Below, piece after piece: positions 17,054 to 25,952 of a stretch of 64,000 nucleotides of DNA. Below the pieces are notes generated by a model. The model was given only the letters and a program-made list of their open reading frames with translations. It had not been told where the DNA came from and ran no database searches. Numbering within the stretch: position 1 is the first letter of the stretch; each line of letters begins with the position of its first letter. Source of the DNA: Nocardia sp. XZ_19_385 (GTDB lineage Bacteria; Actinomycetota; Actinomycetes; Mycobacteriales; Mycobacteriaceae); the NCBI RefSeq assembly GCF_015355755.1, contig NZ_JACVEE010000001.1:558001-622000 (forward strand), written 5' to 3'. The translations under genes were made by a program, and so were the position numbers.

Positions 17054-17940
17054 CGAGTACCTCCTGACGAACTGCCGACCCCGGCGGGACGGCTGTAGCG
17101 GCGTAGCGCGAATTCGGCGAGCGCGACCACGCCGGTGACCGCGATACCCAGCAGCGCCGCGGCGAGCACCGCCGCGTACAGCCGGGACGAATCACCGGTG
17201 GCCTGCTGGGAGAAGACAATGATTTGGCGGCCGATCCCACCGGCGGTGCCGGTGGAGATCTCGGCGACCACCGCGCCGATCACCGACGCGGCAGCGGCCA
17301 GCCGCAGCGCGGGCAGAAAATGCGGAACGGCGGCGGGAAACCGCAAGTGCACCAACGTATCCCACCAGCTCGCCGAGTAGCTGTGCAGCAACTCCACCGA
17401 CGCCTTGGACGGCGCTTGCAGCCCGCGCAACATCCCGACCGCGACCGGGAAGAACGCCAGATAGGAGGCGATCACCGCGATACTCATCCACGGCCGCCAC
17501 GGCTCCCCCGCGATCACGATCTTGCCGCCCCAGCCCGCGACAAGGGGCGCCAGTGCGATCAGTGGAACCGTCTGCGAGACAACGATGTACGGCAACAGCC
17601 CCCGCTCGACGAAGGCGAACCGCTGCATCAGCACCGCCAGCCCCACCCCGACAACCGTCCCGATCAGCAAGGCAGTAAGAGCAAGGACGAAGGTGAATCC
17701 CGCTGTCCTGAGCAGGGTTTCACCGACAGTCCGTTTCCCGTCGGCGTCGCCCATAACAGTGAACACCCGCCATACGTGCGGCATCGCAGCGTCGCTGGTG
17801 CGCGGCAGGACTCGCTGGCCGCCGAAGCTGACGCCCTGTACCGGAACCAGCAGCTTCACCAGCTCCCACAGTGCGATGACCAGCAGCAGAGCCCCGACGG
17901 GATAGCCGACACGCCCCAATTTCCACGATTTCGCTTTCAT
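17050..17940 (-). CDS. ABC importer permease, second subunit
   Basis: 296 residues with about six membrane segments and the EAA-type loop at SASWWDTLVHLRFPAAVPHFLPALRL. It has a longer N-terminal region than its partner, including a periplasmic stretch (FGGQRVLPRTSDAAMPHVWRVF). ATG 17940 is chosen: GGGCGGTG lies about 5 bases upstream. An in-frame start at 17970 is possible. The 271 bases upstream to the LLM gene hold repeat-like sequence. Forms the importer with the genes at 15141-17053 and 14002-15144. Confidence 0.85.
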   Translation of the reverse strand: MKAKSWKLGRVGYPVGALLLVIALWELVKLLVPVQGVSFGGQRVLPRTSDAAMPHVWRVFTVMGDADGKRTVGETLLRTAGFTFVLALTALLIGTVVGVGLAVLMQRFAFVERGLLPYIVVSQTVPLIALAPLVAGWGGKIVIAGEPWRPWMSIAVIASYLAFFPVAVGMLRGLQAPSKASVELLHSYSASWWDTLVHLRFPAAVPHFLPALRLAAAASVIGAVVAEISTGTAGGIGRQIIVFSQQATGDSSRLYAAVLAAALLGIAVTGVVALAEFALRRYSRPAGVGSSSGGTR

Positions 17941-18211
17941 CGCGACACCGCCCTGTCGTCCCGAGCCCAATCACCGGCGTCCCGCGCCTTGGCTCCGGCA
18001 CCCCGCACCCACTCCCCCTCATCGCCAGGCCAAGTTCCGTCACCCCAGGCGATCTCCCGGTCGTCACGCCCCCGCTCTCCGCCACCAGGACGAAGCCCGG
18101 GATCCGTCGCGCCGACTGGCACCCCGGAAACGGCCGAATCCCACGTGCCCCTGGATTCCGGCGTTCGCCGGAGTGACGGGGTGAGGTCCGCGGCGAGGGT
18201 CGCACTAGTTT
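17941..18211. repeat. REP-like intergenic element inside the catabolic operon
   Basis: This 271-base gap is the only large break in the operon. It holds a palindrome TCCGGCG-TT-CGCCGGA (18157-18172) flanked by TGGAT and GTGACGGGGT, which matches the widespread extragenic palindrome whose reading gives phrases like HSGERRNPG. A related half-motif (GACGAAGCCCGGGATCC, around 18091-18107) lies nearby. It may attenuate or stabilise the transcript between enzyme and transporter genes. Confidence 0.55.
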
Positions 18212-19249
18212 TCAATGCGCGGCCTCCGTTGCCGTCACCGGATGCGCGATGCGCGGCAGCACGGACTCCCCGTATGCCTCCAAAGTGGCCGTCTTGGCGT
18301 CGTGCTGGAGGTAGACGGCGAATTGGTCGACACCCAGCTTCTCCAGTTCCCGCAGGCGGGCGACTTGATCGTCGGGCGTACCGATCAGGCAGAACCGGTC
18401 CACGATGGCATCCGGCACGAAGTCGGCGTGGGTGTTCCCGGCCCGGCCGTGCTGGTTGTAGTCGTAGCCCTGCCGACCCGCGATGTAGTCGGTGAGTGCG
18501 GCCGGGATCGCGCCGCCGGTCCCGTATTTGGCGACGATGTCCGCGACATGATTGCCGACCATTCCGCCGAACCAGCGGCACTGCTCCCGGGCGTGGGCCA
18601 AGCCGGATTCGGACCCATCGGTGACATACGCCGGTGCGGCGACGCAGATCTTCACCGAGGACGGGTCCCGGCCCGCTCGCTCCGCGGCCGCCCGGACCCG
18701 CGCGATGGTCCACGCGGTGATGTCCGGGTCGGCCAGTTGCAGGATGAACCCGTCGGCGACTTCCCCGGTCAGGTCGAGGGCGCGGGGGCCGTAGCCCGCC
18801 ACCCACACCTCCAGCCGCGAAGCCGACGCCCACGGCAGCCGCACCATGGTGTCCCCGATCCGGGTGCTGCGACCGTTGCCGAGCTCCCGGATCACCTGGA
18901 TGGAATCCCGCAGTGTCGCAAGGGTTGTCGGCTTCCCGCCGAGTGCGCGCACCGCCGAGTCCCCGCGCCCGATCCCGCAGATGGTCCGGTTGCCGAACAT
19001 GTCGTTCAGCGTCGCGAAGGTGGACGCGGTCACCGTCCAGTCCCGGGTGGCCGGGTTGGTCACCATCGGCCCGACCACCACTTTGCGGGTGGCGGCGAGG
19101 ATCTGGCTGTAGATGACGTACGGCTCCTGCCACAGCAGATGCGAGTCGAAGGTCCACACATGCGAGAACCCGTGCGTCTCCGCCTGTCTGGCCAGTTCGA
19201 CCACACGGGAGGCTGGGGGCGTGCATTGCAGCACCACACCGATGTCCAT
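18212..19249 (-). CDS. F420-dependent LLM-class oxidoreductase (TIGR03842-like)
   Basis: 345 residues, a luciferase-like TIM barrel. Typical features: DIGVVLQCTPPASRVVELARQAE at the start, SHVWTFDSHLLWQEPY (residues ~29-44), VVVGPMVTNPATRDW (~58-72) and TICGIGRGDSAVRALG (~89-104). These fit the F420-using branch, and I recall the TIGR03842 subgroup beside dihydropyrimidinase and nitrilase genes. It starts 15 bases after the hydantoinase stop. The reaction is unproven. It could reduce or oxidise the heterocyclic substrate, which would make it part of the pathway. Confidence 0.8.
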   Translation of the reverse strand: MDIGVVLQCTPPASRVVELARQAETHGFSHVWTFDSHLLWQEPYVIYSQILAATRKVVVGPMVTNPATRDWTVTASTFATLNDMFGNRTICGIGRGDSAVRALGGKPTTLATLRDSIQVIRELGNGRSTRIGDTMVRLPWASASRLEVWVAGYGPRALDLTGEVADGFILQLADPDITAWTIARVRAAAERAGRDPSSVKICVAAPAYVTDGSESGLAHAREQCRWFGGMVGNHVADIVAKYGTGGAIPAALTDYIAGRQGYDYNQHGRAGNTHADFVPDAIVDRFCLIGTPDDQVARLRELEKLGVDQFAVYLQHDAKTATLEAYGESVLPRIAHPVTATEAAH

Positions 19250-19264
19250 CGGGCCGTCTCCGAT

Positions 19265-20683
19265 CTAGATGAGGTTCTGCGAGAGTTCGCGTTTGATGTA
19301 GCGGCCGTGGCCCGCGCTGCCCAGGTACTGCCCGTTGTCCACGATCACCCGGCCGCGCGAGAGCACGGTGTCGACGTGGCCGTCGATTTCGAAGCCCTCC
19401 CAGGCCGAATGGTCCATGTTCATGTGGTGGGTCTTGTCGTAGCCGATGCTGGTGTGCCCGTTGGGGTCGTAGATCACCACGTCGGCGTCGGCGCCCGGCG
19501 AGATCACGCCCTTGCGCGGGTACATCCCGAACATGCGGGCCGGCGTGGTGCAGCAGACCTCGACCCAGCGTTCCAGCGAGATCCAGCCGTTCTTGACCGC
19601 CTGGAACATCAGATCCATCCGATGCTCGACGCCGCCGATACCGTTCGGGATCTTGCTGAAGTCGTTGCGCCCCAGCTCTTTCTGATCCTTCATGCAGAAC
19701 GGGCAGTGGTCGGTGCTGACCGTGGAGACGTCACCGGTGCGGATGTAGCGCCACAGTTCGTCCTGATGCCCCTCGGCGCGGGACCGCAGCGGTGTCGAGC
19801 ACACCCACTTGGCGCCCTCGAAACCCGGTGCGCCCAACTGCTCTTCGAGCGACAGGTACAGATACTGCGGGCAGGTTTCCCCGAAGACGTTCTGCCCGTT
19901 GCCCCGCGCGGTGGCGATCTGTTCGAGCGCCTGCTTCGCCGAGACGTGCACCACGTAGAGCGGCGCGTTCGTCAACTGCGCCAGCATGATCGCGCGATGG
20001 GTGGCCTCCTCCTCCATCTGCCACGGCCGCGAGGTGCCGTGGAAGTAGGGTGCCGTGTCGCCACGGGCGAGGGCCTGCTCGACGAGCACGTCGATGGCGA
20101 TGCCGTTCTCGGCGTGCATCATCATCAGGGCACCGAGCTCACCGGCGGACTGCATGGCCCGCAAGATCTGCCCGTCGTCGGAGTAGAAGACACCCGGATA
20201 GGCCATGAACAGTTTGAAACTGGTGACGCCTTCGGACACCAATTCGCTCATACCCTTGCGGGATTCGTCGTTGACCTCACCGATGATCTGGTGGAAGCCG
20301 TAGTCGACGGCGCAGTTCCCGGCCGCCTTCTGATGCCAGAGACCCAGCGTGTCCTGCACGCGCTCACCGGGTTTCTGCACCGCGAAGTCGACGATCGTGG
20401 TGGTGCCGCCCCAGGCCGCGGCGCGAGTACCGGTCTCGAAGGTGTCCGAAGCTTCGGTGCCGCCGAACGGCAGCTGCATATGCGTATGCCCGTCCACCCC
20501 ACCGGGAATCACGTACTTGCCGGTGGCATCGATGACCGTGTCCGCGGATGCGCGCAGATCCGCGCCGAGCGCGGTCGAACCCGGTTGCAGGACAGCGACA
20601 ATCGTCTCGCCGTCGATCAGTACATCGAGCAATTGGGAACCGGTGGCGGAGACAACGGTGCCGCCATGAATAAAAGTAGTCAT
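19265..20683 (-). CDS. hydA: Dihydropyrimidinase / hydantoinase
   Basis: 472 residues, the usual length. The binuclear-metal amidohydrolase ligands are visible: GGVDGHTHMQLPFGG (H-x-H, residues ~58-60), SFKLFMAYPG (the carbamylated Lys), a His in YVVHVSAKQAL, and the Asp in STDHCPF. It hydrolyses cyclic ureides (dihydrouracil, dihydrothymine or hydantoins) to N-carbamoyl amino acids. The start overlaps the beta-ureidopropionase stop (TGATG), coupling two consecutive steps. Any longer N-terminus would run inside the upstream gene and is rejected. Confidence 0.92.
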   Translation of the reverse strand: MTTFIHGGTVVSATGSQLLDVLIDGETIVAVLQPGSTALGADLRASADTVIDATGKYVIPGGVDGHTHMQLPFGGTEASDTFETGTRAAAWGGTTTIVDFAVQKPGERVQDTLGLWHQKAAGNCAVDYGFHQIIGEVNDESRKGMSELVSEGVTSFKLFMAYPGVFYSDDGQILRAMQSAGELGALMMMHAENGIAIDVLVEQALARGDTAPYFHGTSRPWQMEEEATHRAIMLAQLTNAPLYVVHVSAKQALEQIATARGNGQNVFGETCPQYLYLSLEEQLGAPGFEGAKWVCSTPLRSRAEGHQDELWRYIRTGDVSTVSTDHCPFCMKDQKELGRNDFSKIPNGIGGVEHRMDLMFQAVKNGWISLERWVEVCCTTPARMFGMYPRKGVISPGADADVVIYDPNGHTSIGYDKTHHMNMDHSAWEGFEIDGHVDTVLSRGRVIVDNGQYLGSAGHGRYIKRELSQNLI

Positions 20684-21519
20684 CACGGCTCCAGCAGCGG
20701 GCCGTAGGCGTCCGGCCGACGATCGCGATAGAACGCCCACCGGTCCCGCACCACCTTGAGCAGATCCATGTCCAGGTCCCGGATCACGAGCTCGGGATCG
20801 GTATCGGAGGCCACCTCGCCGACGAACTTGCCCTCCGGATCCACGAAGTAGCTGGTGCCGTAGAAGTCGTTGTCGCCGAACTCTTCTACACCGACTCGGT
20901 TGATCGCCCCGATGTAGTACTCGTTGGCCACCGCCGAGGCCGGTTGCTCCAGCTTCCACAGGTACGCCGACAGCCCGCGCGAGGTCGCCGACGGGTTGAA
21001 CACGATCTCCGCACCGGCCAGGCCCAGGGCCCGCCAGCCCTCCGGGAAGTGCCGGTCGTAGCAGATGTAGATGCCCACTTTGCCGACGGCGGTGTCGAAC
21101 ACGGGCCAGCCCAGGTTGCCGGGCCGGAAGTAGAACTTCTCCCAGAAACCCTGCACCTGCGGGATGTGGTGCTTGCGGTATTTGCCGAGGTAGCTGCCGT
21201 CGGCATCGAGCACCGCGGCGGTGTTGTAGAGCACGCCCGGCTGCTCCTGCTCGTACACGGGCAGGACGATCACGATGCCCAATTCCCGGGCCAGCGCGGC
21301 GAATCGCTCCGTGGTCGGCCCGGGCACCGACTCCGCGTACTCATAGAACTTCGTGTCCTGCTGCTGGCAGAAGTAGGGCCCGTAGAACAACTCCTGGAAG
21401 CAGATCACCTTCGCTCCCTGCGCGGCCGCCTGCCGCGCGTAGTCCTCGTGCACTTTGATCATCGACTCTTTGTCGCCGGTCCAGTTCGTCTGGACGAGCG
21501 CGGCTCGAACGGTTGGCAT
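20683..21519 (-). CDS. Nitrilase-superfamily beta-ureidopropionase
   Basis: 278 residues. The catalytic triad of the nitrilase superfamily is present: Glu43 (CFQELFYGPYF), Lys near 116 (GKYRKHHIP) and Cys near 151 (YICYDRHFPEGWR). The sequence is of the N-carbamoyl-beta-alanine amidohydrolase type, which releases beta-alanine, CO2 and ammonia. First gene of the operon. No Shine-Dalgarno precedes the ATG, and a -10-like GATAAC ends four bases before it, so the transcript is probably leaderless. The MocR gene is divergent, 121 bases away. Confidence 0.9.
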   Translation of the reverse strand: MPTVRAALVQTNWTGDKESMIKVHEDYARQAAAQGAKVICFQELFYGPYFCQQQDTKFYEYAESVPGPTTERFAALARELGIVIVLPVYEQEQPGVLYNTAAVLDADGSYLGKYRKHHIPQVQGFWEKFYFRPGNLGWPVFDTAVGKVGIYICYDRHFPEGWRALGLAGAEIVFNPSATSRGLSAYLWKLEQPASAVANEYYIGAINRVGVEEFGDNDFYGTSYFVDPEGKFVGEVASDTDPELVIRDLDMDLLKVVRDRWAFYRDRRPDAYGPLLEP

Positions 21520-21523
21520 GATT

Positions 21524-21551
21524 GTTATCGTGCACCCTGAAGCACGTCCAA
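21524..21551 (-). promoter_or_regulatory. Leaderless promoter of the catabolic operon with an inner inverted repeat
   Basis: On the minus strand TTGGAC (21551-21546), a 16-base spacer and GATAAC (21529-21524) place the transcription start at or within the ATG at 21519. The spacer is bounded by CGTGC and GCACG, an inverted repeat that would let a regulator block polymerase. Confidence 0.6.
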
Positions 21552-21561
21552 TGTGTTACAT

Positions 21562-21586
21562 CTGCGCGGAAACAATTTCGGCGCAG
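21562..21586. promoter_or_regulatory. 25-bp palindrome, candidate MocR operator
   Basis: CTGCGCGGAAA (21562-21572) and TTTCGGCGCAG (21576-21586) are inverted copies with a single mismatch around CAA. It lies just upstream of the operon's -35 element, in the region shared with the divergent MocR gene. Confidence 0.6.
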
Positions 21587-21640
21587 TAAATCTTGGGGCC
21601 GGTGCCGGTTGCCGGACCGTGGCTGTCGCAGAATTGAGCC

Positions 21641-23086
21641 GTGACGATCGAACGCGCGAGCAGTACCGGCGCACTCCCCGACGGGGTGCCGCCGGCCGCG
21701 CTCATGTCGCTATCCGAGCTCGCCGCCGATCTGGACGATCGCACACCGGCCGGTATCGCCGCCGGAATCAGTCGCCGAATCCGTTCCGGCGCTTTGCCTC
21801 CCGGATCCCGGCTACCCACGGTGCGCGAGGTCGCCAAGGAACTGCGGGTCTCCCCCGCCACCGTCAACCAGGCTTGGCGAGCATTGGCGGCCACCGGAGC
21901 GATCATCGCGCGGGGGCGGGCGGGCACCTTCGTCGGCGAACCCGCCGCAACCGTGGCGAGTCGGCCGGCCGGGCGTTATCAGCGGCTGCATCCGCCGTCG
22001 GACAGCGCCTTCCGGGTCGACCTATCGCGCGGCACCCCGGACCCGGCGCTGCTGCCCGACCTCGCGGCCGCGTTGCGTGAGATCACCGCGCACGACGCCG
22101 CCGACCTCGCCGCCGACTATCTCGGCGAGGCCGTGCTACCCGAGCTGGCGGCGGCGGTGCGGGCCGACTGGCCGTTCCGAGCCGAACGCCTCGCCGTGTT
22201 CGACGGCGCGCTGGACGCCATCGATCGGCTGCTGTCCACCCATGTCCGCCTGGGTGACACCGTCGCCGTCGAAGATCCTTGCTTTCCACCGTTTCTCGAC
22301 CTGCTGGCCCGGCTCGGTGCGCGGCCCGTCCCGGTCCATCTGGACGAATCCGGGCCCAGACCAACCGAACTCGCCCGGGCGATCACCGAATCGGGCGCGA
22401 CCGTCTTCCTGCTGCAGCCGCGCGCCCAGAACCCCACCGGTGTCTCCCTGTCCGCCGGGCGCGCTCGCGAACTCACCGACATCCTGCGTGACACCGAGGT
22501 TCTCGTCATCGAGGACGACCACAGTGCGGGCATCGCGACGTCCGCGTTGCGCTCGCTGGGTGCCCGGATCCCGCAGCGGACCGTGCACGTCCGGTCCTAC
22601 TCCAAATCCCACGGGGCCGATCTGCGCCTGGCCGTCGCCGGTGGGCCCGCCGACCTGCTCGATCCGGTCGTCGAACGCCGCATGCTCGGCGCCGGCTGGA
22701 CCAGTCGCTTGTTGCAGCGGGTGCTGTTGACCATGCTCGGCGACGAAAACTCCGTGCACTCCGTCACCGCCGCTCGCGCCGAATACCGCAGGCGCGGTGC
22801 CGAACTCCGTCGCGCGCTGGCCAAGAAGGGCGTCGCGCTGCCCCGTGGTGACGGCATCAACCTCTGGCTGCCCGTCGCCGACGAGAACGCCGCCATGATC
22901 TCCCTCGCCGCCGCGGGGATCAAGGTCGCGCCCGGCGGTCCGTTCGAAGTCGGTGATCAGCCCGTCTCGGATCATCTGCGGCTCACCGTCTCCCCGGTGG
23001 CCGACCTCGATCTCGATTGGCTCGCAACAGAATTGGCGGCCGCCACGGTGGCGGCCCCGACCTATCGGCGGGTCCGCCGAACATGA
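21641..23086 (+). CDS. MocR-type GntR/aminotransferase regulator
   Basis: 481 residues. An N-terminal winged helix of GntR type (residues ~25-100: AGIAAGISRRIRSGALPPGSRLPTVREVAKEL, then VSPATVNQAWRAL) is joined to a class I aminotransferase-like domain. PLP-site features remain: PRAQNPTGVSLS, VLVIEDDHSAG and SYSKSHGADLRLAVAGG with the expected Lys. Such regulators sense amino compounds through PLP. Divergence from the beta-alanine-forming operon suggests it detects beta-alanine, a ureido compound or the aldehyde. GTG start, shared 121-base promoter region. Confidence 0.9.
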   Translation: MTIERASSTGALPDGVPPAALMSLSELAADLDDRTPAGIAAGISRRIRSGALPPGSRLPTVREVAKELRVSPATVNQAWRALAATGAIIARGRAGTFVGEPAATVASRPAGRYQRLHPPSDSAFRVDLSRGTPDPALLPDLAAALREITAHDAADLAADYLGEAVLPELAAAVRADWPFRAERLAVFDGALDAIDRLLSTHVRLGDTVAVEDPCFPPFLDLLARLGARPVPVHLDESGPRPTELARAITESGATVFLLQPRAQNPTGVSLSAGRARELTDILRDTEVLVIEDDHSAGIATSALRSLGARIPQRTVHVRSYSKSHGADLRLAVAGGPADLLDPVVERRMLGAGWTSRLLQRVLLTMLGDENSVHSVTAARAEYRRRGAELRRALAKKGVALPRGDGINLWLPVADENAAMISLAAAGIKVAPGGPFEVGDQPVSDHLRLTVSPVADLDLDWLATELAAATVAAPTYRRVRRT

Positions 23087-23132
23087 TGCGCCACACAGGC
23101 TATCGCAACTTCCGTTGTGTTAGCGTCGGCCT

Positions 23133-23600
23133 ATGAACAAATCCATGATCACCCGGATTGCGGTGGGCGCGGCAGTCGTCGCCGCCGGCACACTGTCGAG
23201 TGTGACAACCGCCTCCGCCGCCAACTACGGCGGCCCGATCGAAATCGGCATGCGCTGCGTCGGGCTGAGCCCCAATATCGTCGACCTGCCCTACAGCGGC
23301 ACCTTGCACGGCACCCACGGTGGCGACCTGTGGTCGGGACGTCCGGCGGTCGCCGTGAACATGGGCGGCAGCATCTGGGGCTACGGCACCCACCCGACCT
23401 TGACCTGGACCAACCTCGCGACCGGCGCCAGCGGCACCGTCACCGCGCACGGTCAGGCCGGGCCGTTCTTCCCCACCGACACCAGCTTCGGCCAGTTGCC
23501 GACCGGCACCGGTCCCGTCCGCTTCGACCTCTCGGTGGTCAATACCGGCCTCGTGCCGGTGCCGGCCATCACCTGCTCGGGTACCACCGAGATCCGTTGA
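23133..23600 (+). CDS. Secreted hypothetical protein
   Basis: 155 residues with a clear Sec signal: basic MNKSMITR, hydrophobic core, and cleavage expected after TASA (about residue 29). The mature part is Gly/Thr-rich, beta-type, with two Cys (RCVGL and ITCSG) that may form a disulfide. I do not recognise the family. ATG has no Shine-Dalgarno, and TAGCGT ends six bases upstream, hinting at a leaderless transcript. A lipoprotein gene follows 123 bases downstream. Confidence 0.75.
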   Translation: MNKSMITRIAVGAAVVAAGTLSSVTTASAANYGGPIEIGMRCVGLSPNIVDLPYSGTLHGTHGGDLWSGRPAVAVNMGGSIWGYGTHPTLTWTNLATGASGTVTAHGQAGPFFPTDTSFGQLPTGTGPVRFDLSVVNTGLVPVPAITCSGTTEIR

Positions 23601-23723
23601 GCCGCTGGTGGGCCGGGTTTTCCCGGCCCACCCCGCCACGGTCGCCGGTAACACCGCTCCCGATCTCCGCGATTTCGCTTGCAGGGATACCTGCTCTAAC
23701 CATTCGAGCTGATCGAGGGAAAC

Positions 23724-24350
23724 ATGGGCATCAAACCGGCAGTAATCGCTGTCGCCGCGGGCATTGCGCTCGCCGCGACCGGGTGCGGTGACAACTCGCC
23801 CGCGCCCTCCGCCCCTGGCACACCGTCGCGCCCGTCGAGCGTGCCCGTCACCCCGCCCCAGCCCGGGACCGCGAACAACCCGACCGCACCCGAGGCCCCG
23901 CCGACCGAGCAGCCCCCAACCCCGGCGACGGCGCAGCCCGGCAGCGGCCACGGCTATTGCTTCGATCTGAATTCCGAGCTCGCGCACTCCGCGTTCACCC
24001 AGGTCATCGCGTCCGAACCGGCCACCGAGTGGACCATTCCGGGCGCCAGCGAGGACCTGATCGCCGACGGCTGCTCCGGGGTCCTGTCCTGGATGACGGT
24101 GGAGGGCACGGGCATCCACCCCGCCACCCACGTCCTGTTCTTCACCGGCGGCAAATACCTCGGCACAGCCTCCAAGGAGCCCTACGGCTACACCCACGTG
24201 CTGGGCAAGACCCGCAATACCGTTCAGGTGCAATACAGATGGCCGCTGGCGGAGGACGCGCTGTGCTGCCCGACGGGCGGCCCCAGCGTGGTCACCTTCA
24301 CCTTGAACGGCACCTCGGTGACGGCGCAGGGCCAGTTCCCGCCGAGTTGA
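23724..24350 (+). CDS. Lipoprotein, LppP/LprE-like
   Basis: 208 residues. Lipobox ATGC with Cys21 follows a hydrophobic signal. A Pro/Thr-rich linker (~25-75) leads to a folded domain with four Cys (YCFDLN, DGCSG, the CC in ALCCPTGG) that resembles the mycobacterial LppP/LprE family. Surface-anchored, function unknown. GAGGGAAAC precedes the ATG. Two bases separate its stop from the convergent symporter gene. Confidence 0.8.
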   Translation: MGIKPAVIAVAAGIALAATGCGDNSPAPSAPGTPSRPSSVPVTPPQPGTANNPTAPEAPPTEQPPTPATAQPGSGHGYCFDLNSELAHSAFTQVIASEPATEWTIPGASEDLIADGCSGVLSWMTVEGTGIHPATHVLFFTGGKYLGTASKEPYGYTHVLGKTRNTVQVQYRWPLAEDALCCPTGGPSVVTFTLNGTSVTAQGQFPPS

Positions 24351-24352
24351 GG

Positions 24353-25237
24353 TCAGCCCGCCGCGGCGGGTTCCGGTGACCGCTGCCGCGCACGCCTGGC
24401 CAGCAGATAGGCGGCAGCGGCGGCGGGGATGTTCATCAGCACGCCGTAAACCGCGCCCGGCACCGCCATCGCGTCGTTCTGCAGCACCGTCGCCGCGACC
24501 GCGATCGCGATCGCGCCGTTGTGAATGCCGATCTCCATGGCCGAAGCGATCGCCTGATCCTCGTCGACCTTCAGCAACTTCGGCACGAAATATCCGACAG
24601 CCAGACTGATCACCGCGAACACCAGGCAGATCGCGGCCAGTTTCCCGATGTTCTCGGTCAGGATCTCGAAATTCTTCGCGACCGCCGCGGTGACCACCAG
24701 CGCCAGCACCACGATCGACAGCACCTTCACCTTGCCGCGCATCCGCTCGGCCCAATCGGTGAACCGGTGGTGCACGAACATCCCGATCGCGACCGGTATC
24801 AGCACGATCGCGAACACCTGCGCGAACTTGTCCGGCCGCAGCCCGATCGATTCGGCGTCGTCGAGGAACAAACTGAACGACAGCGCCACCACCAGCGGCA
24901 TCGTGAACACCGCCAGCACCGAATTCACCGCCGTCAGCGTGATATTCAACGCCACATTGCCGCCGGCGATATGGCTGAACAGGTTGGCCGACGGCCCGCC
25001 CGGCGAGGCCGCCAGCAACATCATCCCGGCCGCCAGCGCCCCACCCAGCCCGAACAGATACACCAGCCCCAGACACACCGCGGGCAGCAACACCATCTGA
25101 CACCCCAGCGCCACCACCGCCGCCTTCGGATACCGCAGCACCCTGACGAAGTCGTCCACGGTCAACGTCAACCCGAGCCCGAACATGATCAGCGCCAGCG
25201 CAATCGGCAACAGCACCGCGAAACCCGTTGAACCCAT
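24353..25237 (-). CDS. Bile acid:sodium symporter family transporter
   Basis: 294 residues, eight to ten membrane segments. Family motifs are visible: ASPGGPSANLFSHIAGGNVALNITLT (residues ~77-102) and EIGIHNGAIAIAVA (~240-253), the two conserved regions that line the Na+ and substrate sites in BASS/SBF proteins. The ATG is backed by GGAG six bases upstream. Substrates in this family include bile acids, pyruvate and other organic acids; none can be named here. Confidence 0.87.
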   Translation of the reverse strand: MGSTGFAVLLPIALALIMFGLGLTLTVDDFVRVLRYPKAAVVALGCQMVLLPAVCLGLVYLFGLGGALAAGMMLLAASPGGPSANLFSHIAGGNVALNITLTAVNSVLAVFTMPLVVALSFSLFLDDAESIGLRPDKFAQVFAIVLIPVAIGMFVHHRFTDWAERMRGKVKVLSIVVLALVVTAAVAKNFEILTENIGKLAAICLVFAVISLAVGYFVPKLLKVDEDQAIASAMEIGIHNGAIAIAVAATVLQNDAMAVPGAVYGVLMNIPAAAAAYLLARRARQRSPEPAAAG

Positions 25238-25322
25238 ACCGATCTCCTCTCACCGCACAACGGCTCGAACATAGCCGAGCCCCTTACCGCGCGCCATGCG
25301 ATCCGTTGACAGGCGGTGCAGT

Positions 25323-25952
25323 ATGGGGCGGGTGGGTACGCAGGACAGTTATGACGAGATCGCCGAGGATTACGCCGCGCGATTCGGGGCGGAGTTGCGG
25401 GAGAAGCCGTTGGACCGGGCGTTACTGCGAGTGTTCGCCGACGAGGTCGGCGAAGAGGCGGTTGCCGATATCGGTTGCGGGCCAGGGCATGTGAGCTGGT
25501 ATCTGGAACACCTCGGGGCGCGGGTGGTGGGGTTCGATCTGTCGCCGCGGATGGTCGAGTTGGCCGGTAAGACGTATGAGGGCATCGAGTTCCAGGTCGG
25601 CGATATGCGCAAACTCGATGTGGCCGAGGGGGTTTGGGGTGGGATCGTGGCGTTCTACTCGATCATCCATGTGCCGCTATCCGACCTGCCGGGGGTCTTC
25701 CAGGAGTTTCATCGCGCACTACTACCCGGCGGGCAGCTGCTGCTGTCGTTCCACGTCGGTAGCGAGGTGCTGCATCTGGACGACATGCTCGGGCACACAG
25801 TCGATCTGGACTTTCACTTCTTCGAACGACCCCAGATCGAAGCGCTGCTGACCGAAGCCGGGTTCCGCATCGACGCGAACCTCGAACGCCGCGCCTACCC
25901 CACCGAGGTGGACACCACCCGCGCGTATCTGCTGGCCCGCAAACAAGGTTGA
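25323..25952 (+). CDS. Class I SAM-dependent methyltransferase
   Basis: About 209 residues from ATG 25323 (GTG at 25332 is also possible). SAM-binding motif I is VADIGCGPGHVSWYLE, then the acidic strand-2 end (VVGFDLSPRMVELA), motif II-like GDMRKLDVAEG and LLPGGQLLLSFH. The overall make-up is that of small-molecule methyltransferases with an internal FYSIIHVPLSDLP segment. No neighbour indicates the acceptor. Confidence 0.82.
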   Translation: MGRVGTQDSYDEIAEDYAARFGAELREKPLDRALLRVFADEVGEEAVADIGCGPGHVSWYLEHLGARVVGFDLSPRMVELAGKTYEGIEFQVGDMRKLDVAEGVWGGIVAFYSIIHVPLSDLPGVFQEFHRALLPGGQLLLSFHVGSEVLHLDDMLGHTVDLDFHFFERPQIEALLTEAGFRIDANLERRAYPTEVDTTRAYLLARKQG

